DNA from: an uncultured Aquimarina sp.
GTDB taxonomy: Bacteria > Bacteroidota > Bacteroidia > Flavobacteriales > Flavobacteriaceae
Direction of reading: 5' to 3'
NCBI GenBank assembly: GCA_947502885.1
Contig: CANNBP010000018.1
Span: 54,143 to 118,142 of the forward strand
DNA: 64,000 nucleotides
Part shown: positions 29,044 to 37,128 of the stretch, in pieces
Numbering within the stretch: the first letter of the stretch is position 1
How the letters are laid out: the number at the start of each line of letters is the position of its first letter
The notes under the pieces: generated by a model
Told to the model about the DNA's origin: nothing
Seen by the model: the letters and a program-made list of their open reading frames with translations, nothing else
Databases searched by the model: none
Translations under genes and position numbers: made by a program

Positions 29044-29061
29044 AATAAGCTTAAGCTTATT
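29044..29061. promoter_or_regulatory. 18-bp perfect palindrome between era and the OmpA-family gene
   Basis: AATAAGCTTAAGCTTATT is its own reverse complement with no spacer. It lies between two divergent genes, 75 bp from the era start and 126 bp from the next gene. It could be an operator for a dimeric regulator; no regulator is known. Confidence 0.4.
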
Positions 29062-29187
29062 TTGTAAAAAAACCTTTAAAGTGGGATGAACGACATCGTT
29101 TTAATTTAATTTTTCTTAAATTTATCTTAAGTTAAGTTTTCAAAACCCCGTGAAAACAAGTCTTTTAATCTTAAATCTTGGGATCAT

Positions 29188-31200
29188 TTGGAATATAATT
29201 TTTTCTTTTTCACACCTATTCTCTTTAAAAGAAACATCACATCTTTTAGCTTAGCTCTAATCTTATCTTTTCCTGTTTTTTCTCAGAAACACGATAAGTC
29301 TATAGCCAAAGCCGATGAGAACTTTGAAGCATTTGCATATATAGATGCTAGAGCAATCTATATGGATGTAATAAATCAAGGTTACGCTTCTAAAGATTTA
29401 TATGCAAAACTGGCAGATTCATTCTACTTTACAAGTGATCTAGAAGATGCCGTTCAATGGTATGAAAAATTAATAGAGGCTAGTGGAGAAGAAGTAAATC
29501 CAGAATATTTGTTTAGATATTCTCAGTGCCTTAAAAGTGTAGAGCGTTATCAAGAGTCTGATGATATGATGGAACGTTTTAATTCTTTAACACAAAACGA
29601 TAAAAGAGCAAAGTTTTTTATAGAAAAAAAGGATTACTTAGATTTTATAGAATTACAATCAGGAAAGTTTGAGATGTTTTCTTTAAGTATTAATACTAAA
29701 AACTCTGAGTATGCTCCTAGTTTTGATGCAAATAATAAAATTGTTTTTGCTTCTTCAAGAGAAAAAATTAATAACCCAGCTAAATTACATAAATGGGATA
29801 AAATGCCTTTTTTGGATATCTTTTCGTCAGAAGTTGAAAGTGATCAAATAGGTTTAAAAGAACCAGTTAAATTAAAAGGAAAGATAAACACAAAGTTTCA
29901 TGAATCTTCTACTAGTTTTAGTAGAGATGGAACGACTATGTATTTTTCGCGAAATAATTATACGAATAACAAGCTAGGAACAAGTAAAAAAGGGGTAGTG
30001 CTTTTGAAATTATATAAAGCCACCTTGATAGATGGAAAATGGACAAACGTAACAGAGTTACCATTTTGTAGTGATAATTATTCTGTGTCTCATCCGTCAT
30101 TAAGTACAGATGGTAAGAAGTTGTATTTTGCAAGTGATATGCCCGGTACGTTTGGAAAATCGGATTTATATGTAGTTGATGTATTAGGGGGAGGAAGATT
30201 TGGAAAACCAAAGAATCTTGGCGAAAATATCAATACCGAAGGAAGAGAGACTTTTCCATATATCAGTAATAGCGGAAGACTATATTTTGCCAGTGATGGT
30301 CATGTAGGTCTAGGAGGGTTAGACGTTTTTGTTGCAGAGCCAAAAGAGTCGGGGTTTTCTGATGCTTTTAATGTTGGTAAACCCATAAATAGCCCTAAAG
30401 ATGATTTTACTTTTGTTCTTAATGAAGAAACCAAAATAGGGTATTTTGCGAGTAATAGAAAAGGAGGCAAGGGTAATGATGATATCTACAGTTTTAAGCA
30501 AAATGAAGAGTTAATTACTTCGTGTAAACAATATATAGATGGTAGAATAGTAGATATAGAGACTAATTCGACACTTTCTGGTGCTGACATTATTTTATGG
30601 GATGAAAATCGAGCAATTGTAGATAGAGCTGTATCAGATTCTTTTGGGAGGTATAAATTTGTTGTAGAGTGTGAGAAACAATATGAAGTTCAAGTGGGAT
30701 TAGCAGGATATACTCCAGAAAATATAGGTTTAAGAACTACTGATGTTTTAGAGTATACCAATGCAATTGTTGTGCCTTTACAACCTATAAAAGAAGAAGT
30801 TTTATCTCCATTAGCTCAAGTGAATTTGGGTGATGATCTAGGAAAAACATTATTACTAGAACCTATTTATTTTGGTCTGGATGATGCGACAATTACACCT
30901 GAAACAGAAATTGAATTGCAGAAGATAATTGCTGTAATGAAAAAGTATCCCGATTTAAAAATAGAGGTTCGTTCACACACCGATAGTAGGTCAAGTTTTT
31001 GGTATAACAAACGATTAAGTGTGAAAAGAATGAGAGCTACTATCAGTTATATCGTAAGGAAAGGAGAAATTTACTGGAAAAGGATACGAGGTAAGGCTTA
31101 TGGAGAAAGAAGGTTAATCAATAAATGTGGTAATGATGTGCCATGTACAGAAGAAGAACATCAAGAGAACAGACGAAGTGAGTTTATTGTGAGAAAATAG
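29188..31200 (+). CDS. PorE-like protein: TPR, PD40 propeller, carboxypeptidase-regulatory and OmpA domains
   Basis: This is a cell-envelope protein of 670 residues. After a signal-like N-terminus (ending at FPVFSQ) come TPR-like helices (about 40-140), a PD40-type propeller with repeats (KIVFASSREKI, DGTTMYFSRNNY, DGKKLYFASDMPG, GYFASNRKGGKGNDDIYSF), a carboxypeptidase-regulatory-like domain (about 447-530), and a C-terminal OmpA peptidoglycan-binding domain (EVRSHTDSRSSFWYNKRLS near 593). The domain order matches PorE of the Porphyromonas T9SS and Flavobacterium homologues. No ATG fits the N-terminus; the start is a TTG at 29188. No PorP/SprF gene is adjacent. Confidence 0.8.
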   Translation: MEYNFFFFTPILFKRNITSFSLALILSFPVFSQKHDKSIAKADENFEAFAYIDARAIYMDVINQGYASKDLYAKLADSFYFTSDLEDAVQWYEKLIEASGEEVNPEYLFRYSQCLKSVERYQESDDMMERFNSLTQNDKRAKFFIEKKDYLDFIELQSGKFEMFSLSINTKNSEYAPSFDANNKIVFASSREKINNPAKLHKWDKMPFLDIFSSEVESDQIGLKEPVKLKGKINTKFHESSTSFSRDGTTMYFSRNNYTNNKLGTSKKGVVLLKLYKATLIDGKWTNVTELPFCSDNYSVSHPSLSTDGKKLYFASDMPGTFGKSDLYVVDVLGGGRFGKPKNLGENINTEGRETFPYISNSGRLYFASDGHVGLGGLDVFVAEPKESGFSDAFNVGKPINSPKDDFTFVLNEETKIGYFASNRKGGKGNDDIYSFKQNEELITSCKQYIDGRIVDIETNSTLSGADIILWDENRAIVDRAVSDSFGRYKFVVECEKQYEVQVGLAGYTPENIGLRTTDVLEYTNAIVVPLQPIKEEVLSPLAQVNLGDDLGKTLLLEPIYFGLDDATITPETEIELQKIIAVMKKYPDLKIEVRSHTDSRSSFWYNKRLSVKRMRATISYIVRKGEIYWKRIRGKAYGERRLINKCGNDVPCTEEEHQENRRSEFIVRK

Positions 31201-31225
31201 AATACACTTTGTTATACTCTAACTT

Positions 31226-32569
31226 TTATGACCGGATTTTTTTAAAATATACTTTTGCCATCTTATTTACTTTTGGAGCAAGTACTAATCCAGAAATAAC
31301 TGTAGGAATAGCCATTAAAGCAAAGGCACTGTCTATTAAATCTATTGCAAATTCAATTTTGACCACAGCCGCTATAACGATTGATACAATATATATATAG
31401 TTATAGTACTTTCCGTATTTGGGTTGTGTTAGAAAACCTAAACAAGTTGAGCCATAATAAGAATAAGAGAATAATGTAGATAAGGCAAATACCAATACCA
31501 TAATAATAACAACTATATCACCAATACCATAAGGCAAGACAGAATTGAAAGCTTCTAGTGTTAGAGAAATTCCATTGTCATTCGTGGTTTGCCATACCCC
31601 TGTAGATAATATTGCCAGAGCTGTTAATGTACAGACCAATAGTGTATCTATCGCTGGACCTACCATGGCCACGAGTCCTTCGCGAATGGGTTCATTTGTT
31701 TTAGCCATGCCATGCATCATAGGGGCGGTTCCTATACCAGCTTCATTAGAAAATGCTGCTCTTTTTACTCCTGTTTTAATGAGATACCCTAAGGCTCCGC
31801 CTGCGGCTGCTTTGCCAGTAAAAGCATCAGAAAAGATGAGTAAGAACATATCGGGTATTTTTTCAATTTGAAGGATAAGAATAGTAATAACTGTTATAAA
31901 GTATAAAACAACCATAAAAGGAACCAATTTACTGGCTACAATGCCTATTCTTTTAATTCCTCCAAGGATAACCAAAGACGCAATACATGCCAATATGATA
32001 CCGACATACCATTTATAGCTTTCTTTTAACTCAAAGACATCTACCAAGGTTTGAGTCAATTGATTGGCTGTAAAAGCAGGAAGAGTCCCTATTAATCCTG
32101 CTAAGGCAAATAATATAGCTAACGGCTTCCATTGCTTACCCATTCCATTTATAACAACATACATAGGGCCACTTAATAAAGTCCCGTCCTTATCTTTTGA
32201 CCTATACATTATTGCAAGAGAACAAGTGTAGAATTTTGTTGCCATACCTATCAATGCACTAATCCACATCCAAAATATAGCACCAGGGCCACCGGTAACA
32301 ATAGCCACGGCTACTCCGCTTATATTCCCCATGCCCACTGTAGCGGCGAGTGCAGAAGATAATGCTTGAAAATGACTGAGCTGACCAATATCATCTTTAT
32401 TATCATATTTACCTAGAAGTATATCTATGGCATGTCTGAAGTAAAAAAAAGGCGTAAACTTAGAATAAATCAAAAAGAAAATACCACCGCCAACAAGTAA
32501 TATTAGTAAAGGCCAATCCCATATCCAGGAACTAAAATTGGCGACAACACTTTCAATAGTCTTTAACAT
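31226..32569 (-). CDS. Alanine/glycine:cation symporter family protein
   Basis: This inner-membrane sodium-coupled amino acid symporter of the AGCS family has 447 residues and about 11 hydrophobic segments. Family markers are the N-terminal LSHFQALSSALAATVGMGNI block and GVAVAIVTGGPGAIFWMWIS, and the mid-protein KRAAFSNEAGIGTAPMMHG. It imports alanine or glycine with Na+. It converges closely (25 bp) on the PorE-like gene, without a visible shared terminator. It is probably monocistronic. Confidence 0.93.
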   Translation of the reverse strand: MLKTIESVVANFSSWIWDWPLLILLVGGGIFFLIYSKFTPFFYFRHAIDILLGKYDNKDDIGQLSHFQALSSALAATVGMGNISGVAVAIVTGGPGAIFWMWISALIGMATKFYTCSLAIMYRSKDKDGTLLSGPMYVVINGMGKQWKPLAILFALAGLIGTLPAFTANQLTQTLVDVFELKESYKWYVGIILACIASLVILGGIKRIGIVASKLVPFMVVLYFITVITILILQIEKIPDMFLLIFSDAFTGKAAAGGALGYLIKTGVKRAAFSNEAGIGTAPMMHGMAKTNEPIREGLVAMVGPAIDTLLVCTLTALAILSTGVWQTTNDNGISLTLEAFNSVLPYGIGDIVVIIMVLVFALSTLFSYSYYGSTCLGFLTQPKYGKYYNYIYIVSIVIAAVVKIEFAIDLIDSAFALMAIPTVISGLVLAPKVNKMAKVYFKKIRS

Positions 32570-32636
32570 AAACTTAGTATCTTCTTTTTTTAGAAAAAAG
32601 ATAGTTAAATATAAGACGATTCTTAAGAAAAAAATA

Positions 32637-33104
32637 CTAATCTCTTATAAATCGAGGTTTGTTAATGCCTCTATCATACATGATTATACTACCAGCTACA
32701 GCAACATTAACACTTAGTTCGGATTTAAACTTAACCAAAAACTTTGATTTTTCTATTGCTTTTTTAGATAATCCGTGATCTTCTGCCCCCAGTAAATAAA
32801 CACATCTTTTAGGGTGATTAAAGCTTTCTAAAGGTACAGCCTGTTCATTAAGCTCTACTCCAACAAGCATAGCACCTTTTGGAAGGTGTTTATAAAAATC
32901 TTCAAATGTATCATAATGAAAATAGGGCATAGATTTTACAGCATTATGCGTATCACAAGCTTGTTTAGCATACCGATTACCAATAGTAAAAATAAAACTT
33001 GCTCCCATATTTTGCGCAGTACGCCAAAGTACTCCTAAGTTTTCGGGAGTTTTGCCATTTTGAATACCAATCCCAAAAAACTCATTCTCAAAGTTATCTA
33101 TCAT
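32637..33104 (-). CDS. SpoU/TrmH family RNA methyltransferase
   Basis: This is a knotted S-adenosylmethionine-dependent 2'-O-methyltransferase of about 155 residues. The start is set at the ATG at 33104 (MIDNFENEFFGIGIQNGKTP), because the open frame above it encodes unrelated hydrophobic sequence. Motifs seen are PENLGVLWRTAQNMGASFIF (motif 1), YLLGAEDHGLS (motif 2) and ELSVNVAVAGSIIMYDR (motif 3). The target, tRNA or rRNA, cannot be read from the sequence. It lies 37 bp downstream of the hydroxylase-like gene and may share its message. Confidence 0.88.
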   Translation of the reverse strand: MIDNFENEFFGIGIQNGKTPENLGVLWRTAQNMGASFIFTIGNRYAKQACDTHNAVKSMPYFHYDTFEDFYKHLPKGAMLVGVELNEQAVPLESFNHPKRCVYLLGAEDHGLSKKAIEKSKFLVKFKSELSVNVAVAGSIIMYDRGINKPRFIRD

Positions 33105-33141
33105 GAGAACAAAAATATAAAAGAACAGATGACTTATGATC

Positions 33142-33756
33142 TTAAAAATCACTTTTGACCAAGGCACTTTCTTTAATAAGTTTTCGTATCCAAGAATTAG
33201 GAGTCATATCAATGGTAAGATTGATTCGTTCACTAGTGCTTAAATTATCAATTTTATGTGGGTCTGTAAGTTTTAAATACCAACATTCACCTGGTTGCAT
33301 AGGTACTGGAGTTCCGTTTAAATAGAATATTACATTGTCATTGGTGTGAATAGGAATAGTAAGCCGTATTACCGATTTGTCTATTTCTAGGCCTAGTGTA
33401 GGGTCTGTATGTTCTTGAACTATTGCACCGGGAGCAAGACGAAGTAATCGAACTAAAGTAACATTAGTATGTCTACGAAAGCTATCTACAATACTAAATA
33501 GATATGGAGATGTTTTAAGAGCTTTGGTGTCTAACCAATCGGTCCAAGAACCATCGGCATAATCATCTGTAGGGGGAGGAAAAGGAAGAGAAGAGTCAAC
33601 AGTGTGGGCAGGAGCTCTAAGTGGAATTACATCATAATATTCAAAATAATCAAGTTGTAAAGCTTTACACTCTTCAAACATTTTAATAGGATCGAATGTA
33701 AATGGTAGTTTGATACGATCTTTACATAAGGTGCTTTTCTTTTTGGTTAGTGACAT
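33142..33756 (-). CDS. Aspartyl/asparaginyl beta-hydroxylase-like protein
   Basis: This cytosolic protein of about 204 residues resembles the 2-oxoglutarate- and Fe(II)-dependent aspartyl/asparaginyl beta-hydroxylase family. The core has VTLVRLLRLAPGAIVQEHTD, with the iron-binding HTD near residue 120, then LTIPIHTNDNVIFYLNG, and a second His in TDPHKIDNLS; an arginine near the end (SERINL) could bind 2-oxoglutarate. The substrate is unknown. The ATG at 33756 is preferred over an in-frame GTG at 33777. It is upstream of, and probably co-transcribed with, the SpoU-like gene. Confidence 0.75.
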   Translation of the reverse strand: MSLTKKKSTLCKDRIKLPFTFDPIKMFEECKALQLDYFEYYDVIPLRAPAHTVDSSLPFPPPTDDYADGSWTDWLDTKALKTSPYLFSIVDSFRRHTNVTLVRLLRLAPGAIVQEHTDPTLGLEIDKSVIRLTIPIHTNDNVIFYLNGTPVPMQPGECWYLKLTDPHKIDNLSTSERINLTIDMTPNSWIRKLIKESALVKSDF

Positions 33757-34073
33757 GATACATGTTTTTATGATCACAGTAATAGTAAAAGTTACAATTT
33801 TTGTGATCTTTTTTTGGTTTTAAGAGTTTCCTTGATAAGGAGTTAAATACTAAGATACTTATAATTCTTTATAAAAAGATACGTAAAAAAAGCCTTAATT
33901 GACTTATTTCATATCATCACTGATTCATACAATTAAGTATGTGATAATATTTATTATAAAAGACAAAAAATGAACCCTATAAATTGCTTGCAAAAAAAGA
34001 AATAAAAAAAAGAGATTAAACCTTTTTAGAATTCTTAGGTCATAGAATAGAAGAAACTTAAAAAGTTAAGGTT
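33757..34073. other. Intergenic region between divergent genes
   Basis: About 317 bp, very AT-rich, between the hydroxylase-like gene (reverse) and the DUF6515 gene (forward). It must contain both promoters. No ORF, RNA gene or clear promoter match is visible. Confidence 0.4.
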
Positions 34074-34418
34074 ATGAAAAAAATGATAAAAGTACTGTTC
34101 ACAGTTTTAGTATTAGGATGCGTTACTACATCATGTGCTACAACGATTAAAGCTTCTCCTATTCATAAAACAAAAATTGTCAATGTACATCATCCAAAAG
34201 TTATACTTCATAAAAATGTAAAGTACTATCGAAGTAAGGGGAAATGGTACGTGAAGAAAGGAAATGTGTATAAAATAGTTAAGGCTCCAATAGGTGCTCG
34301 AATGGTAACGTTACCAAGAGGCTATAGAGTCGTAAAGATTAGAGGTGTGAAATATTTCACTTATAAAGGGGTGTATTATAAAAGATCAGGTAGAAAATAT
34401 ATTGTGGTTGTTGTTTAG
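34074..34418 (+). CDS. DUF6515 family lipoprotein
   Basis: This small basic lipoprotein has 114 residues. The signal ends in LGCVTTSCATT, with lipidated Cys near residue 16 or 21. The mature part is made of Tyr- and Gly-rich short repeats: VKYYRSKGKWYVKKGNVYKI, then APIGARMVTLPRGYRVVKI, then VKYFTYKGVYYKRSGRKYIV. This repeat pattern is that of DUF6515. The function is unknown; the repeats suggest a small beta-structure at the outer envelope. It is monocistronic, with a terminator after the stop. Confidence 0.75.
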   Translation: MKKMIKVLFTVLVLGCVTTSCATTIKASPIHKTKIVNVHHPKVILHKNVKYYRSKGKWYVKKGNVYKIVKAPIGARMVTLPRGYRVVKIRGVKYFTYKGVYYKRSGRKYIVVVV

Positions 34419-34440
34419 TTTTTTATTAGTTGATAAATTT

Positions 34441-34476
34441 AGTGGAGTAGTGGTTTTACTACCCCACTATTTTTTT
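34441..34476 (+). terminator. Terminator after the DUF6515 gene
   Basis: A 10-bp stem (agtggagtag / ctaccccact, one mismatch, 8-base loop) is followed by a T-run. It lies between this forward gene and the convergent SPOR gene. Confidence 0.7.
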
Positions 34477-34478
34477 GT

Positions 34479-35087
34479 TTACCAAGCTTCTTCAATTTTT
34501 ATACGCTTACCACTTTGATAAGATGCAATAAATGCATTTCTAAACCCTAAGCCAACTAACTCTTTACGAAAAAGTTTAGCTTCATTAAGTGTTTCAAAAT
34601 TACCCAATGCATACTTGTTAAAGCTACCACTTTTTATTTCTTTAAAATTGACAAAACCATCAGAGTACATAGAAAGATCTTTATCTTCAAAAGCTCCAAT
34701 TTGTACGGCATAGATCAATTTATCTTCTAAGGATCCTGCAGATCCAGAAGCATCATTTTGTCCTGCTAATTCTTGATTCATAGCCATATTTTTAATGGTT
34801 TCTTCAAGTTCTAATATTTTGTCATCACGTGTTTTAACTTCTGTGTTGTATTTCTTTTGAGATATAGCTTCTTTTGGTGTACTAAAATTCATAAGATATA
34901 CCGTTCCTGCGACTCCTAAAAGTGCTATAATTCCAAGAATAATTGCTGCAATTTTAAATTTTTGAGATGTTTCACGCTCATCTTTTACCGCTTTGTTTCG
35001 AGCATAATCCATTGCTCGTTTAGATTCCTCAGCTTGTTCGATTTGGTTTTTATAATCCTGTAATTCTTCTTCTGTTATAAATGGCAT
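34479..35087 (-). CDS. SPOR domain-containing membrane protein
   Basis: This inner-membrane protein of 202 residues has a cytosolic N-terminal helix (about 1-45), one membrane segment (IAAIILGIIALLGVAGTVYL), a coiled-coil-like stalk, and a C-terminal SPOR domain (about 125-200; YAVQIGAFEDKDLSMYS, FNKYALGNFETLNEAKLF, GLGFRNAFIASYQSGKRI). SPOR domains bind denuded glycan strands at the division septum. It is monocistronic, with a complete promoter on its upstream side. It probably has a role in division or septal wall work. Confidence 0.88.
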   Translation of the reverse strand: MPFITEEELQDYKNQIEQAEESKRAMDYARNKAVKDERETSQKFKIAAIILGIIALLGVAGTVYLMNFSTPKEAISQKKYNTEVKTRDDKILELEETIKNMAMNQELAGQNDASGSAGSLEDKLIYAVQIGAFEDKDLSMYSDGFVNFKEIKSGSFNKYALGNFETLNEAKLFRKELVGLGFRNAFIASYQSGKRIKIEEAW

Positions 35088-35107
35088 CTGATTAGTATTT
35101 AGATACT

Positions 35108-35137
35108 CAAATATAAACGATTCTTCTTAAACTCCAA
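35108..35137 (-). promoter_or_regulatory. Promoter of the SPOR gene
   Basis: On the reverse strand a -33 TTG (35137-35135), 19 bases, and a -7 TATATTTG (35115-35108) match the Bacteroidota primary-sigma pattern exactly. Transcription would begin near 35101, about 14 bases before the ATG. Confidence 0.75.
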
Positions 35138-35489
35138 GACTTTGTGGTATTTAGGGTTTATTGAGCGTATAAGAAGTGATGAAATTCCTGTGCAGAGGTA
35201 AGTAAAACACATAGTAGAGTTAAGGTTTATTTAATCCAATGGTAATGTTTAAGTATAAAACAAAAGCTACTTTTGGAATGTTAAAAGGAACATGAAGTGG
35301 AGAAATAATTTTGAAAAAAGAATATTTCTTATAGAATTTGGGCTCCTTATATCGTAAGGAATTGATGCTAAAATTTGTACGTTAAATAAAAGTTTAAAAG
35401 ACAATGAATACATACTATTGTCTAAAAAAATATGTAGAAACCGTGTTTTTTACAGTTTCTTATATATAGTTAGAGTTTTTTAAAGAAAG

Positions 35490-35517
35490 AAAACGCGGCT
35501 TAATAACCGCGTTTTTG
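35490..35517 (-). terminator. Terminator after the PKD lipoprotein gene
   Basis: A GC-rich stem (aaaacgcgg / ccgcgtttt, 8-base loop) lies just past the reverse gene stop and has T-runs on both sides, so it could stop transcription in either direction. Confidence 0.85.
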
Positions 35518-35538
35518 TTTTTGAATGTTATAGAGATA

Positions 35539-36981
35539 TTATTTATTAAGATTAATAAAGTTAAGATCTTTGTCTATGGCTCCAACAAAAACCCTATGAA
35601 CTCCAAGAGTACCAAAATTGTCTATTTCTTCAGTTTTGGAAAGTGATGAAATAAAGAAAATAGTATTATTCTTCAATAAAAGGTTAGGGGTATATTCACC
35701 ACCAAAAAATATACTCTTTATATGATTTCCTTGTGAATCAAACTTTCTTAAATAATTTTTCGTAGATAATACAAAAGAATCCCCTAGGTTAACTAGTCCT
35801 TGAGTATTAAATTTTGTAGTATGGGTACTAGAGGAATTTTCTAAATATTGAGAACTTAATTGTTGTCCTTCAGCATTGGCTATAATCATTTCAGAAAGCC
35901 CATACATGACTAGATTACCTGAGTTAAGTTGCTCAACATGAAACCAATTTTCTAGCTCGTTTTTTTTTATTCCTCCTAAAGATTTTAAAACTGAGTTTTC
36001 AAAAGTTTTATATGTTGTTAGGTTAAGATCATTATCAAAGAAATAAAGTACAGGAGTGTATTCTTTCAATAGTGGTTGATTGAGTTCAAAAGAAGCTCCG
36101 TATCCAATATAACCATTTGTTACATGTATTAAATCCCCTATAAATGCATTGGGTAAATCTATTTCGTAGGTATTTGTTTTAATTATTGTATTATCCTTAT
36201 CCCTTATCTGAATAACAGGGTTAAATTTGGCATTGCTATTTGCACCATAAAAGACCCGATTGTTATTGTAAGGAATCGAACCATGAGTAACATTTAAAAA
36301 TGTTGGATCTTCACTTATAAAATCACCATTTTCTTTTATAGTATATGATCGAGCAGAGGCAGTGTTACCGGTAAAATTAAAAGTAAATTGACTAGCATTG
36401 TTTTTTGTTACTAAACAATGCCCTATTGGATGACTAACAGAGGATGCAATTAATAATTTTTGTTTTATAAAATAATCTATATCAACTTCTTGATAAGTGA
36501 TTTTTTGCTCGTAAAAAGCTTGATTACTAAGGAAATTTTGACTGATTTCCATAAAGTATAAACTTCCAGTTTCTGCTGTGATTCCAGATCCTATTACAAG
36601 TGTACTGGTTCCAGTTGGAGTATTATATCGTTTAAAATTATCATCACCATCTTTAACATTAACTGACTTAGAAATTGTTTTTGTATTTCCGTCGGTACCA
36701 GTTGCTTTTAAATTTATGCTATGGTTTCCGGGAGTTGAAAAATTTAATACAATTTGAGATTCGGTAGCACTTATTTTTTGGCCTTCATAGGTGTATGTAA
36801 ATACAATGTCTGTAGCATTTTCAGAGCAATCAGAAATTGTAATTTCTTGTCCCACGATGACTTCTGTTTTGTCAATAGTAAAACATGCTACTGTTTCGGG
36901 AGTAGTTATAGAATCATCGGATCCGCAAGACAAAAAAATGATAAAAAGTGTAATAAAAGTTAATTGTGTAATTCGTTTCAT
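35539..36981 (-). CDS. PKD-domain lipoprotein of unknown function
   Basis: This is a 480-residue surface or periplasmic lipoprotein with signal IFLSCGSDDS, lipidated Cys near residue 19. A PKD-like Ig-fold domain follows (about 30-110; EVIVGQEITISDCSENATDI, FSTPGNHSINLKATGTDGNT). The remaining ~360 residues look like beta-strand repeats with many Asn, Tyr and Phe (for example LVNLGDSFVLSTKNYLRKFD), perhaps a propeller. No catalytic motif is recognised. It is monocistronic, with a strong terminator. A role in polysaccharide or protein binding is possible. Confidence 0.65.
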   Translation of the reverse strand: MKRITQLTFITLFIIFLSCGSDDSITTPETVACFTIDKTEVIVGQEITISDCSENATDIVFTYTYEGQKISATESQIVLNFSTPGNHSINLKATGTDGNTKTISKSVNVKDGDDNFKRYNTPTGTSTLVIGSGITAETGSLYFMEISQNFLSNQAFYEQKITYQEVDIDYFIKQKLLIASSVSHPIGHCLVTKNNASQFTFNFTGNTASARSYTIKENGDFISEDPTFLNVTHGSIPYNNNRVFYGANSNAKFNPVIQIRDKDNTIIKTNTYEIDLPNAFIGDLIHVTNGYIGYGASFELNQPLLKEYTPVLYFFDNDLNLTTYKTFENSVLKSLGGIKKNELENWFHVEQLNSGNLVMYGLSEMIIANAEGQQLSSQYLENSSSTHTTKFNTQGLVNLGDSFVLSTKNYLRKFDSQGNHIKSIFFGGEYTPNLLLKNNTIFFISSLSKTEEIDNFGTLGVHRVFVGAIDKDLNFINLNK

Positions 36982-37077
36982 AAGTATATTATTTGGGGGA
37001 GGCCTTAATTAAAAAAATTACTATTGGGTTATTAAAAAACTTCTGTGTTTTAAATTGTATTTATAAATTAGATAATA

Positions 37078-37116
37078 GCCCGTCTAAGAAAGAATTTATT
37101 TCTTTTTTAGACGGGC
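37078..37116 (-). terminator. Hairpin after the 599-residue protein gene
   Basis: A long stem (gcccgtctaagaaagaa / tttcttttttagacgggc, imperfect in the A/T part) lies 12 bp past the reverse gene stop. The U-run on the reverse strand is weak, so confidence as a terminator is moderate. Confidence 0.6.
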
Positions 37117-37128
37117 GGTTTTAGGTAT

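Larger units (their letters stand above)
35088..35538. other. Intergenic region between the SPOR and PKD genes
   Basis: About 450 bp. It holds the SPOR promoter (35108-35137) and, at the right end, the terminator of the PKD lipoprotein gene (35490-35517). The middle about 350 bp shows no ORF, RNA gene or strong hairpin. Confidence 0.6.
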
